Shown here: positions 29,049 to 34,278 of the stretch, piece after piece
Numbering within the stretch: the stretch's first letter is position 1
Layout: the number at the start of each line of letters is the position of its first letter
Origin: Bacteroidales bacterium
GTDB taxonomy: Bacteria > Bacteroidota > Bacteroidia > Bacteroidales > WRLA01
DNA length: 34,278 nucleotides
Reading direction: 5' to 3'
NCBI GenBank assembly: GCA_009777825.1
Contig: WRLA01000028.1
Location: 1-34,278 of the forward strand
Made by a program: the position numbers and the translations under genes
Notes under the pieces: generated by a model
The model's input: the letters and a program-made list of their open reading frames with translations, nothing else
What the model was told of the DNA's origin: nothing
Databases searched by the model: none

Positions 29049-29366
29049 TTAACAACATTCTTCATTTTTAGTTTCGGTGAGTAATGTTTCAAACATTTTT
29101 CTTGCTAACTCCCAGTTTTTCACATTGATACAATATTTCACCGACGGTAAATGGATGGTTCCCTGAATGAGTCCTGCCTCTTTCAATGCTTTTAAATGTT
29201 GCGAAAGGGTACTTTTTGCAACAGGTAATATTTCGGACATGTCGCCGTGATAACAGCAAGTTTGCTTTGCCAACATTTGCAAAATTGCCACACGGACAGG
29301 GTGTCCCAACGCTTTGGCGAAACGTGCCAACTGTTCCTGTTCCGTTGTTAATTTTTCTTTTGCCAT
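29049..29366 (-). CDS. ArsR-family metal/thiol-responsive repressor
   Basis: A 105-residue winged-helix repressor of the ArsR/SmtB family. The helix-turn-helix is clear: LGHPVRVAILQML, then PVAKSTLSQHLKALKEAGLI. Candidate sensing thiols are Cys37-Cys38 (KQTCCYHGD, at the place of the ELCVCD motif), Cys79, and a terminal pair Cys104-Cys105. The ATG at 29366 (MAKEKLTTEQ) follows the -7 box at 29385-29392. A longer in-frame start upstream would read through dispersed-repeat DNA. It is the first gene of the run that ends with hgcAB. ArsR-like control of hgcAB has been described in a sulfate reducer, which supports a link. Confidence 0.9.
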   Translation of the reverse strand: MAKEKLTTEQEQLARFAKALGHPVRVAILQMLAKQTCCYHGDMSEILPVAKSTLSQHLKALKEAGLIQGTIHLPSVKYCINVKNWELARKMFETLLTETKNEECC

Positions 29367-29384
29367 AGTTAATTTATTTGACTG

Positions 29385-29392
29385 CAAAAGTA
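29385..29392 (-). promoter_or_regulatory. -7 box for the arsR-hgcAB run
   Basis: TACTTTTG on the minus strand, 18 bases before the arsR start codon. It is the only clear box found upstream of the whole run. Confidence 0.6.
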
Positions 29393-29456
29393 CGGAATTT
29401 TTAATAACTGCATAACTGAGTGAGATATGTGATGTGAGATTTTGAGATTTGAGACT

Positions 29457-29710
29457 TTCTCTGTGTAACTCTGTGAACTCCGTGTCTCTGTGCTGAAAAA
29501 AGACCATTCAACACAGAGACACAAAGCACACAGAGGTTCACAGAGATTTTTCTTTGCGTTTTTTTTGCCATGAATGCACGAATGGTTTCTTTTTTAGCCA
29601 CTAATTACACAAATTTACACGAATTTTTATTGCACGAAACAATCCTGCTAATCCTTAAATCAAGTAAATCATGGTTCAGACAAATTGCCGCAACACAGTT
29701 CAGACAATTT
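29457..29710. repeat. Dispersed repeat cluster between arsR and a lipoprotein gene
   Basis: No gene. CTCTGTGTAACTCTGTGAAC and neighbouring bases (29459-29503) face their partial complement at about 29510-29547, so the DNA can fold into a long imperfect hairpin. A 42-base unit (29594-29635, TTAGCCACTAATTACACAAA and following) is repeated at 31661-31702 with one mismatch. Two partial copies of the TCTGAACTGTGATTT repeat end the stretch (29666-29683 and 29693-29710), in minus orientation. Confidence 0.75.
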
Positions 29711-30323
29711 ACTTTACCGTCCAATAACCGCCGCAGTCATCCTTCACCCATTCATATTCCGTTATACCCACACCATTGTCGCAATCGTACCATGCACCGT
29801 ATTTTTCTTGCATGACATCATATCCGATCGAATCGGTTCCGCAGAAATCATACAATATTTGAATCTCGTCGCCGTTTATTGGAAGAGGGTTGTCATAATC
29901 TTTCCAGAGCACTCTAATAGCATATCTTACGCCTTTCACTGTATCAGTTATTGTAAAATTGCTGGGATCATAAGGTTGTTCGAAATAACCCTGGAAACGA
30001 CCCCAGACTTCGGCCTCTATCCCATTCGTTGCCGGCCCTATGGCATTACGAACATCCGGATGATAGACATAGGTCAAAAGAGAGTCGGCCTTTTGATACT
30101 CGTTCCATTCGAATTCGCATTGGTCTGACGACTTAGCAGCCATAGCGGATTTCGGCGGGCTTTTCATGATTGAATGATCGTAACCATCCGGGCAATTGGT
30201 TCCTTTTTTGCAGCCGGTCGCAAAAAGAAAGGAGACCACGATGGCTCCGCCGACAAGAAGGCTGACGGGGATGAGGGACAAAACTTTGCTCATGCTTTTT
30301 CTGATGATATTTACTTTTTTCAT
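29709..30323 (-). CDS. Putative lipoprotein of unknown function
   Basis: A 204-residue protein with a long hydrophobic signal and the lipobox FATGC (Cys38). The mature part is acidic with several aromatic residues and Cys. No repeats and no family are recognised. Its TAA stop overlaps the end of a dispersed repeat copy, so the last residues may have been reshaped by the insertion. An internal Met at residue 11 is an alternative start. Confidence 0.65.
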   Translation of the reverse strand: MKKVNIIRKSMSKVLSLIPVSLLVGGAIVVSFLFATGCKKGTNCPDGYDHSIMKSPPKSAMAAKSSDQCEFEWNEYQKADSLLTYVYHPDVRNAIGPATNGIEAEVWGRFQGYFEQPYDPSNFTITDTVKGVRYAIRVLWKDYDNPLPINGDEIQILYDFCGTDSIGYDVMQEKYGAWYDCDNGVGITEYEWVKDDCGGYWTVK

Positions 30324-30368
30324 ATAAAAGGTATTATGCTTATAAATTTTATGATTTTGTTTTCATTT

Positions 30369-31373
30369 TTAATTGTTGCTCAGACGGCGTTTTAGTTCTT
30401 CTATTTCTTTCTCTTTTTCGGCTTTCTCGGCTAATGCCTTCTCTTTCTCGGCTTTTTCGGCTTGGAGTTTGGCTTCTGCCGCTTCTTTTTCGGCTTTGAG
30501 TGCGGTGCGTTCGGCTTCGCCTTCGGCGCGTCCTTCGGCGCGTCCTTCGGCGCGTCCTTCGGCGCGTCCTTCGGCGCGTCCTTCTTCGCGTCCTTCGGCG
30601 AGTCCTTCGGCGAGTCCTTTGGCGAGTCCTTTGGCGTGTCCTTTTTCTTGTCCTTTTGCATTAGCGTTGGCTATCATCTGGTCTGATATCATGGTGTCAA
30701 CCTGCCACTGGTAGTAGGCGTCTAATTGTTCTTTGGTGTAGGCGCTCTGTTCCATATATTCCAGCGCTTCGCGTATGTATTCGTTTTCTAACAGTTCCGG
30801 AGAAATTTCCGTTGTGCTTTCGTTGATCTCCGTCAGGAAACGAAGCCACAACTCGTGCAACTTCTTCTCTGCACGTCCTTGCGGTTTAAACTTGGGCAGT
30901 TCGACAAAGAGAAGTTCTAACCCCTTTATCTGCTTTTCGGTATTCTCAATATTGACTATCTTGTAATGATGATAGTACGTGTTTTCCATCTCGGGCGACT
31001 TCTCAAACGTGTCGTTTACAAAATTCAACGCATAGACGGGATGGAGCAGTTTGAACTTTTTTGCCTTGTTCAACTGCATCACGTATGCCTTGGAGGCGTT
31101 GAACAAAACGCGACTCCTGAAACTTTCATCCCAATACAACTGCATCTCAACGATAAATTGCCTGTGGTCGGAATCGGTACAACGCACATCTACCACCGTG
31201 TTGCGAAATACGTTGGTTAAAACGGGTACTAAATCCGGTTGCTGATATTCAATGCTCACAACCGGCTTCTCCAACGGCAACATGCTGTTAATCAAACTCA
31301 TGCAAAGATGCTTATGCTCACCGAAAACGCGCTTGAACGTTAAATCATTCTTTGGGTCAAGATAATGTGCCAT
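30369..31373 (-). CDS. Rpn/PD-(D/E)XK nuclease family transposase with long EGRA repeat
   Basis: A 334-residue protein of the Rpn/PDDEXK_2 family. The N-terminus MAHYLDPKNDLTFKRVFGEH is diagnostic. The nuclease core shows VVDVRCTDSDHRQFIVEMQ (D...ExQ). The C-terminal part is a long charged coil, starting with a tandem EGRA/EGLA repeat and continuing with Lys/Glu/Ala heptad-like repeats (KAEKEAAEAKLQAEKAEKEK). Related Rpn proteins are recombination-promoting DNases; the family is often multi-copy. The ATG at 31373 is chosen because it starts the conserved N-terminus and follows the -7 box at 31393-31400. Confidence 0.9.
   Translation of the reverse strand: MAHYLDPKNDLTFKRVFGEHKHLCMSLINSMLPLEKPVVSIEYQQPDLVPVLTNVFRNTVVDVRCTDSDHRQFIVEMQLYWDESFRSRVLFNASKAYVMQLNKAKKFKLLHPVYALNFVNDTFEKSPEMENTYYHHYKIVNIENTEKQIKGLELLFVELPKFKPQGRAEKKLHELWLRFLTEINESTTEISPELLENEYIREALEYMEQSAYTKEQLDAYYQWQVDTMISDQMIANANAKGQEKGHAKGLAKGLAEGLAEGREEGRAEGRAEGRAEGRAEGRAEGEAERTALKAEKEAAEAKLQAEKAEKEKALAEKAEKEKEIEELKRRLSNN
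30517..30648. repeat. 12-bp tandem repeat inside the Rpn-family gene
   Basis: Eleven units of 12 bases, consensus CGTCCTTCGGCG on the plus strand. Four adjacent copies (30529-30576) are identical. Each unit encodes Arg-Ala-Glu-Gly or a variant. Units drift toward the 5' coding side (AGTCCTTTGGCG, TGTCCTTTTTCT). Confidence 0.9.
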
Positions 31374-31392
31374 AACTACTTTTTTAATGCGG

Positions 31393-31400
31393 CAAAGATA
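31393..31400 (-). promoter_or_regulatory. -7 box for the Rpn-family gene
   Basis: TATCTTTG on the minus strand, 19 bases before the ATG at 31373. A divergent box lies 35 bases away at 31435-31442. Confidence 0.6.
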
Positions 31401-31434
31401 CGACTTTTTTAATAACTGAATAATTGAAAAGTTG

Positions 31435-31442
31435 TATCTTTG
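31435..31442 (+). promoter_or_regulatory. -7 box for a short divergent gene
   Basis: TATCTTTG, 18 bases before the ATG at 31461, divergent from the Rpn-family promoter. Confidence 0.55.
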
Positions 31443-31460
31443 CACCCTAAAATAATAATT

Positions 31461-31610
31461 ATGGGACAGTATTTAGCATTGGGATTAGCAACGGAGATAG
31501 TTGCTCCTCTTGACGACATCCGTAAAGGAAAATTTTCAAAGGAAGAATTGCGCCAAGAAATTGAACGTAGTTTATTATTCGACATGGAATTGTTTTCTCT
31601 CAACATTTAA
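31461..31610 (+). CDS. Short protein, probably truncated
   Basis: A 49-residue frame, MGQYLALGLATEIVAPLDDI to ELFSLNI, with a good promoter box and composition like coding DNA. It stops shortly before a dispersed repeat unit (31661-31739). It reads like the N-terminal part of a larger protein whose end has been lost. I do not recognise the family with certainty. Confidence 0.45.
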   Translation: MGQYLALGLATEIVAPLDDIRKGKFSKEELRQEIERSLLFDMELFSLNI

Positions 31611-31660
31611 AGAATTTCCTATAGCAAAATCCATCCGGATATATGTTACCGGATAAGGTT

Positions 31661-31739
31661 TTAGCCACTAATTACACAAACTTACACGAATTTTTATTGC
31701 ACTAATCACATAAACCATTAAAATCACAGTTCAGACAAT
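31661..31739. repeat. Composite dispersed repeat
   Basis: A 42-base unit (31661-31702) matches 29594-29635 with one mismatch. Twenty bases on, AAATCACAGTTCAGACAAT (31721-31739) is the minus-oriented form of the TTGTCTGAACTGTGATTT repeat. The same order of the two parts occurs in both places. Confidence 0.8.
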
Positions 31740-31751
31740 GGTTCTCAACTC

Positions 31752-31988
31752 TCAGCTCTCAACTCGTCTCAGTATTTCGATGACTTGTTCGACGGTTAGG
31801 TTTGTGATGTCGGCGATGGTGGCGATGGGGATTCCGGCGCGGTGGGAGTTGAGGACTGTCTGCTCTTTTTCGGCTTTGAGTTTGGCTTCCGCTGATTCTT
31901 TTTCGGCTTTGAGTTTGGCTCGCTCGGCTTCGCCTTCGGCACGTCCTTCTTCGCGTCCTTCGGCGAGTCTTTCGGCGAGTCCTTTGGT
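31752..31988 (-). pseudogene. C-terminal remnant of a second Rpn-family gene
   Basis: The frame encodes GLAERLAEGREEGRAEGEAE, then a Lys/Glu coil and HRAGIPIATIADITNLTVEQ, the usual end of Rpn-family proteins. The N-terminal nuclease domain is missing. Homology stops sharply near 31988, beyond which the DNA reads as phage terminase on the other strand. The open frame runs on to 32030 only because the antisense of the terminase happens to be open. About five 12-bp repeat units remain (31930-31988), against eleven in the intact copy. Confidence 0.75.
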
Positions 31989-32433
31989 CGTCGAAAGCAA
32001 TAGTATTGACAAAAACAAAAACTCTTTCATCCGAAACGATGAAAACGAGGGCGATCAATCTTTGACCGTGCTAAACGAAATCTCGGAGCATTATAGGAAC
32101 CTCTACACAAGAACGCACCCCGAAAAAATCGCAGAGGGCGCACCAATTCAGTGGGGCTTCCACACAAACATCTCCACAAGGAGGCTGATATTGAACTCTC
32201 TCCTGTTTGCCCTGCGAGACGGTGAGTTCACGGAACGGGAACGGGAGGCAATCACGGAATACGACCAATTTCAAATCAATGACAAGGGAAAGCCCGAAGC
32301 GGTGGACGGCGCACACGACGACAGGGTCATCGCACGGGCAATAGCGGCGTACATCCACGCTGAATATGACCCGCCGACGGTGATAACGGAAAGGAAAAGG
32401 GCGAGCAATAAGGTAACATCGGATTATTTATAA
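31987..32433 (+). pseudogene. C-terminal fragment of a phage terminase large subunit
   Basis: The plus-strand frame reads VVESNSIDKN, then WGFHTNISTRRLILNSLLFA, REREAITEYDQFQINDKGKP and EAVDGAHDDRVIARAIAAYI. This matches the RNase H-like nuclease end of phage terminase large subunits, where GAHDDxVxAxAIA is a conserved stretch with metal-binding Asp. The N-terminal ATPase is absent, cut off at the junction with the Rpn remnant near 31988. The frame is artificially open upstream through the antisense of the Rpn repeat. It marks the start of a prophage remnant. Confidence 0.75.
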
Positions 32434-32440
32434 ACTATAG

Positions 32441-32447
32441 AAAGGAG
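32441..32447 (+). promoter_or_regulatory. Strong Shine-Dalgarno site
   Basis: AAAGGAG, 6 bases before the ATG at 32454. Strong SD sites are unusual for Bacteroidota chromosomal genes and fit a phage-type gene. Confidence 0.6.
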
Positions 32448-32453
32448 AAAAAT

Positions 32454-32765
32454 ATGGTAATAAACACGGAAAAAATTGATGAAATATTACAATTATTACG
32501 TATAAATTTCATCATAGATGGAATAAAAAAGATTGAATTAACAGTATCAGAGACATCTTTCAATAATATGATAGCAGAATCTTTTGGTAAAGATTGTGAT
32601 ATTCATTTTGACGAGTTTAACTATGTGTCAAAATATTGGGAGGGCGTAGTAATTATTAAACATGAGAAGAAATGTACACAGAAAAAACGTACAACGAGGC
32701 AATGCGATACATTAATTGCAATTTGCCCAGAAGAGAAAAAGAGGTGTTGTCCGGCAACATCCTAA
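32454..32765 (+). CDS. Small phage-region protein
   Basis: A 103-residue protein starting MVINTEKIDEILQLLRINFI behind a strong SD site. The first 70 or so residues look like a normal protein (ending near YWEGVVIIKHEKKC). The remaining 30 are read in a different frame over the start of the next gene and are rich in Lys, Arg, Thr and Cys. The original stop may have been lost by a frameshift. No family is recognised. Confidence 0.6.
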   Translation: MVINTEKIDEILQLLRINFIIDGIKKIELTVSETSFNNMIAESFGKDCDIHFDEFNYVSKYWEGVVIIKHEKKCTQKKRTTRQCDTLIAICPEEKKRCCPATS

Positions 32766-32968
32766 CAGTATATTTTTATGGCAAGCCAGAGTTCGTGTTT
32801 TATTTATCCGACGCGCCACCGTTTAAGCGTGGCGACATTACGCGAAACAACCCAGGGTTAGGGTACCGTCCCGACAATGTGGATGGCACATTTTTAAATT
32901 ATGATTATGAAGCCGCAAGGAAATGGGATTTGGAAAACGCAGGATGCGAATTAAGTCCTTCATATTGA
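32672..32968 (+). CDS. Small phage-region protein
   Basis: A 98-residue protein, MYTEKTYNEAMRYINCNLPR and onward, with GNILTVYFYGKPEFVFYLSD in the middle. It overlaps the previous gene by 94 bases in another frame. The composition is plausible for a real protein and it is followed 17 bases later by the ligase-domain gene. Function unknown. Confidence 0.6.
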   Translation: MYTEKTYNEAMRYINCNLPRREKEVLSGNILTVYFYGKPEFVFYLSDAPPFKRGDITRNNPGLGYRPDNVDGTFLNYDYEAARKWDLENAGCELSPSY

Positions 32969-32985
32969 CATAAAATTAGAGATAG

Positions 32986-33213
32986 ATGACAAAAGAAGAA
33001 ACAAAAGCACAAATAGACGCATTGACAAAGGAATTGCAGGAACACAGTTATCGTTACTATGTTCTGAACGAGCCGACAATCAGCGATTACCAATACGACA
33101 TGATGATGAAAGGGTTGGAAAAATTGGAGGAAGAGTACCCGGACTTGGCATCGCCCGACTCTCCGACACAAAGGGTTGGAAGCGATTTGGCAGAGGATTA
33201 TTATATTGAATAG
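32986..33213 (+). CDS. Free-standing LigA N-terminal (Ia) domain protein
   Basis: A 75-residue protein that matches the first domain of NAD-dependent DNA ligase: [20 protein letters not shown], then [20 protein letters not shown] and [16 protein letters not shown]. In LigA this Ia domain binds the nicotinamide mononucleotide half of NAD+ (Tyr residues in YRYY, Asp in SDYQYD). Here it stops after [12 protein letters not shown], and no adenylation, OB, zinc-finger or BRCT domain follows. The stop is directly followed by an intrinsic terminator. This could be a purpose-built small protein or the stump of a ligase gene. The clean stop and terminator favour the former. Confidence 0.8.
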   Translation: MTKEETKAQIDALTKELQEHSYRYYVLNEPTISDYQYDMMMKGLEKLEEEYPDLASPDSPTQRVGSDLAEDYYIE

Positions 33214-33244
33214 CCATTTTTACGTTTTTACTTTTTTATAGTGG

Positions 33245-33270
33245 AAAGAGGGTTCTCCGCCCTCTTTTTT
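33245..33270 (+). terminator. Intrinsic terminator after the ligase-domain gene
   Basis: AAAGAGGG (33245-33252) and CCCTCTTT (33260-33267) form an 8-bp stem with a 7-base loop, followed by Ts to 33270. It ends the phage-type transcript that starts at or before 32454. Confidence 0.85.
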
Positions 33271-33487
33271 CAATGTTTTTGCAAAATTTCGAGAAAAGTG
33301 GCGTAACTCGGCGAAAAAAGCGTAATTTTTTTATATAAAACTGCATGGCAAAACCGAAAACAGCGTGTTTTTCTCTGAATAAAACACTTAAAAAGCAAAA
33401 AAATCACCGATTGTAACGTCTATAACTTATTAATAAACAGTTGATTACAAAAAACACTCTAAAAATGAGGCAAAAAAACGCACATTT

Positions 33488-33520
33488 TTTTTGATGATTT
33501 GCTGTACATATCATCAAAAA
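33488..33520. promoter_or_regulatory. 11-bp inverted repeat, operator-like
   Basis: TTTTTGATGAT (33488-33498) and ATCATCAAAAA (33510-33520) with an 11-base centre. It lies 3 bases before the -7 box of the next gene, covering the -33 region, so it could bind a repressor dimer. As RNA it could also form a terminator for leftward transcription. Confidence 0.5.
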
Positions 33521-33523
33521 CGT

Positions 33524-33531
33524 TGTCTTTG
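33524..33531 (+). promoter_or_regulatory. -7-like box for the gene at 33558
   Basis: TGTCTTTG, one base off the TAnnTTTG consensus, 26 bases before the start codon. Confidence 0.4.
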
Positions 33532-33557
33532 CATATAGTTTTTAAATAGATAAGAAT

Positions 33558-33791
33558 ATGACACAACAAGAATTTTTAAAGGATTTAAAGCGTAACAAAC
33601 GCTGGCAGCGCTCATTATTAGGAAGCGCGATAAAAGCAACGGGCGATAATGGGTCGGAATATAACTTGATTACAGATGATGCGGATTTTTATATGTCTCT
33701 TGGAATGCTATTCGATGAGATGGGTATTAACGGATGGGAAAGCGAATCGTTTATTGACAAGGTGTGTAAAACAATTAATGCGGAATGGTAA
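33558..33791 (+). CDS. Small hypothetical protein
   Basis: A 77-residue protein starting MTQQEFLKDLKRNKRWQRSL, with acidic and aromatic residues later (DDADFYMSLGMLFDEMGING). No membrane segment and no Cys cluster apart from one Cys near the end. No family is recognised. The promoter and operator-like palindrome upstream support a real gene. Confidence 0.6.
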   Translation: MTQQEFLKDLKRNKRWQRSLLGSAIKATGDNGSEYNLITDDADFYMSLGMLFDEMGINGWESESFIDKVCKTINAEW

Positions 33792-33800
33792 TAATTAAAA

Positions 33801-33833
33801 GTCGGCGCAAAACCTTCAAAACGACGCGCCGAC
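33801..33833. repeat. GC-rich hairpin behind the gene at 33558
   Basis: GTCGGCGC (33801-33808) and GCGCCGAC (33826-33833) form an 8-bp perfect stem with a 17-base loop. There is no T-run, so a Rho-independent terminator role is uncertain. Confidence 0.55.
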
Positions 33834-33888
33834 GACAAAATTAAACAAGAAAATGCAAAAGTTTTATCGGCACATCCATTTTTTTTGC

Positions 33889-33896
33889 TAATTTTG
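33889..33896 (+). promoter_or_regulatory. -7 box for the frameshifted gene at 33902
   Basis: TAATTTTG, only 5 bases before the ATG at 33902, which suggests a leaderless or very short-leader transcript. Confidence 0.55.
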
Positions 33897-33901
33897 CACG
33901 C

Positions 33902-34157
33902 ATGAAAAAAGAGCGTAAAAAAGGTAGCGGCGGCACACGCCCGAACACGGGCGGAAAACGTAAGGGGGGCTGGAAGACCCGCATATGACCTTGACGGAAG
34001 CCGCAGAACAACAGGGCAACCGAGAAAAAATAAAACGTTTCGGCTTCGCGTTGATGTTTTGCAGGAGTTGTCAAAGGTGAAAAACAAAACAGCCTTTGTT
34101 GAGACTGCCATCATCGAAAAGTTTGACAAAGACAAGTTGACGGATGACGAAGAATAA
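33902..34157 (+). pseudogene. Small DNA-binding-like protein broken by one extra G
   Basis: The first part reads MKKERKKGSGGTRPNTGGKR, then KGGWKTRI and a stop at 33986. In the frame one base earlier, the DNA continues AGRPAYDLDGSRRTTGQPRK, then NKTFRLRVDVLQELSKVKNK and VETAIIEKFDKDKLTDDEE, ending at 34157. Removing one G from the six-G run at 33964-33969 restores an 84-residue protein with a basic Gly/Arg N-terminus (GGKRKGAGRP) and a ribbon-helix-helix-like C-terminus (TFRLRVDVLQEL). Such proteins are common on Bacteroidota mobile elements. It may be a real frameshift, a sequencing error or slippage at the G-tract. Confidence 0.7.
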
Positions 34158-34177
34158 GGGCGACGCTGTAAAATATT

Positions 34178-34214
34178 AAGAGGCTGTCTCATAAGTCTGG
34201 CAGCCTCTTTTTTT
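34178..34214 (+). terminator. Intrinsic terminator
   Basis: AAGAGGCTG (34178-34186) and CAGCCTCTT (34201-34209) form a 9-bp stem with a 14-base loop, followed by Ts to 34214. It ends the broken gene's transcript. The GAGGCTGTCTCATAAG sequence also resembles ends of some Bacteroidota insertion sequences. Confidence 0.8.
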
Positions 34215-34252
34215 GTGCATATTTATTGTATAATTTTTTTCAAAAAAGTTTG

Positions 34253-34260
34253 TATATTTG
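34253..34260 (+). promoter_or_regulatory. -7 box at the right edge
   Basis: TATATTTG, 18 bases before the window ends. It probably serves a gene that starts beyond the edge. Confidence 0.45.
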
Positions 34261-34278
34261 CAGAAAGTTTTGTACCTT

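Larger units (their letters stand above)
33271..33557 (+). other. AT-rich intergenic stretch in the phage-like region
   Basis: No gene. The notable items are an 11-bp perfect inverted repeat (33488-33520) and a near-consensus -7 box (33524-33531). Confidence 0.55.

Noticed and set aside
29367..29507. Longer N-terminus for the ArsR protein
   Set aside because: It would translate dispersed-repeat DNA and cross the -7 box at 29385-29392; the start at 29366 fits the family.
30517..30648. Possible CRISPR array
   Set aside because: The repeats are 12 bases long, adjacent without spacers, and in frame within a protein gene.
30373..30714. Plus-strand Ser/Ala/Phe-rich frame over the Rpn-family repeat
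   Set aside because: It is the antisense reading of the 12-bp repeat and the coiled-coil codons; it has no independent support.
31738..31986. N-terminal part of the long plus-strand frame that runs into the terminase fragment
   Set aside because: It is the antisense of the Rpn-family repeat region; only the part after about 31987 resembles a terminase.
34178..34209. End of an insertion sequence (GAGGCTGTCTCATAAG resembles IS termini)
   Set aside because: No transposase or second terminal repeat is visible in the window, and a terminator explains the hairpin with its T-run.

Overview
The window looks like chromosome from an uncultured, probably anaerobic member of the Bacteroidota (Bacteroidales-like). 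Many genes are preceded by the Bacteroidota -7 promoter box TAnnTTTG, and there is a BspA-type leucine-rich-repeat protein with a BACON domain and a type IX secretion C-terminal domain. LpxD and the outer-membrane proteins show a Gram-negative envelope.

Layout. Bases 1-462 hold no gene, only short palindromes and dispersed repeats. Bases 463-6416 are mostly housekeeping on the minus strand: a deoxyhypusine-synthase-like enzyme, lpxD-rimM-trmN6, and mutL with a small membrane protein upstream. Bases 6441-9717 carry an outer-membrane barrel protein, a lipoprotein, an AAA/DUF4143 ATPase and the C-terminal stump of a LuxR-type response regulator. Bases 9751-14049 encode an RND efflux adaptor and pump. 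Next come an MNT-HEPN pair, a candidate structured RNA with two competing hairpins (14830-15030), the T9SS surface protein and a YafQ-like toxin-antitoxin pair lying between near-identical repeats. TldD/TldE, a second MNT-HEPN pair of another subfamily, and a sensor kinase/response regulator pair fill 18125-24248. A DUF433/DUF5615 pair follows.

The most notable region is 25005-29366. It encodes HgcA (corrinoid protein with the cap-helix motif NVWCAAGK) and HgcB (2x[4Fe-4S] ferredoxin with a C-terminal Cys-Cys), the two proteins needed for anaerobic mercury methylation. They are the last genes of a compact run that starts with an ArsR-family thiol-rich regulator, a Cys-rich membrane peptide and a CcdA/DsbD-like thiol transporter, with a DUF1016 nuclease, a zinc-ribbon protein and a small membrane protein in between. 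An 18-bp direct repeat covers the start codons of both hgcA and the DUF1016 gene. This suggests that the three intervening genes were inserted between the thiol transporter and hgcA.

The right end (30369-34278) holds an Rpn/PDDEXK-transposase-type gene with a 12-bp tandem repeat, a truncated second copy fused to the C-terminal end of a phage terminase large subunit, and small phage-like genes. These include a free-standing N-terminal (Ia, NMN-binding) domain of NAD-dependent DNA ligase and a gene broken by one extra G in a G6 run. Dispersed repeats occur throughout, often directly behind stop codons, and one appears to be inserted in frame inside trmN6. I saw no tRNA, rRNA or CRISPR array. 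All functional calls come from reading motifs; no database search was run.
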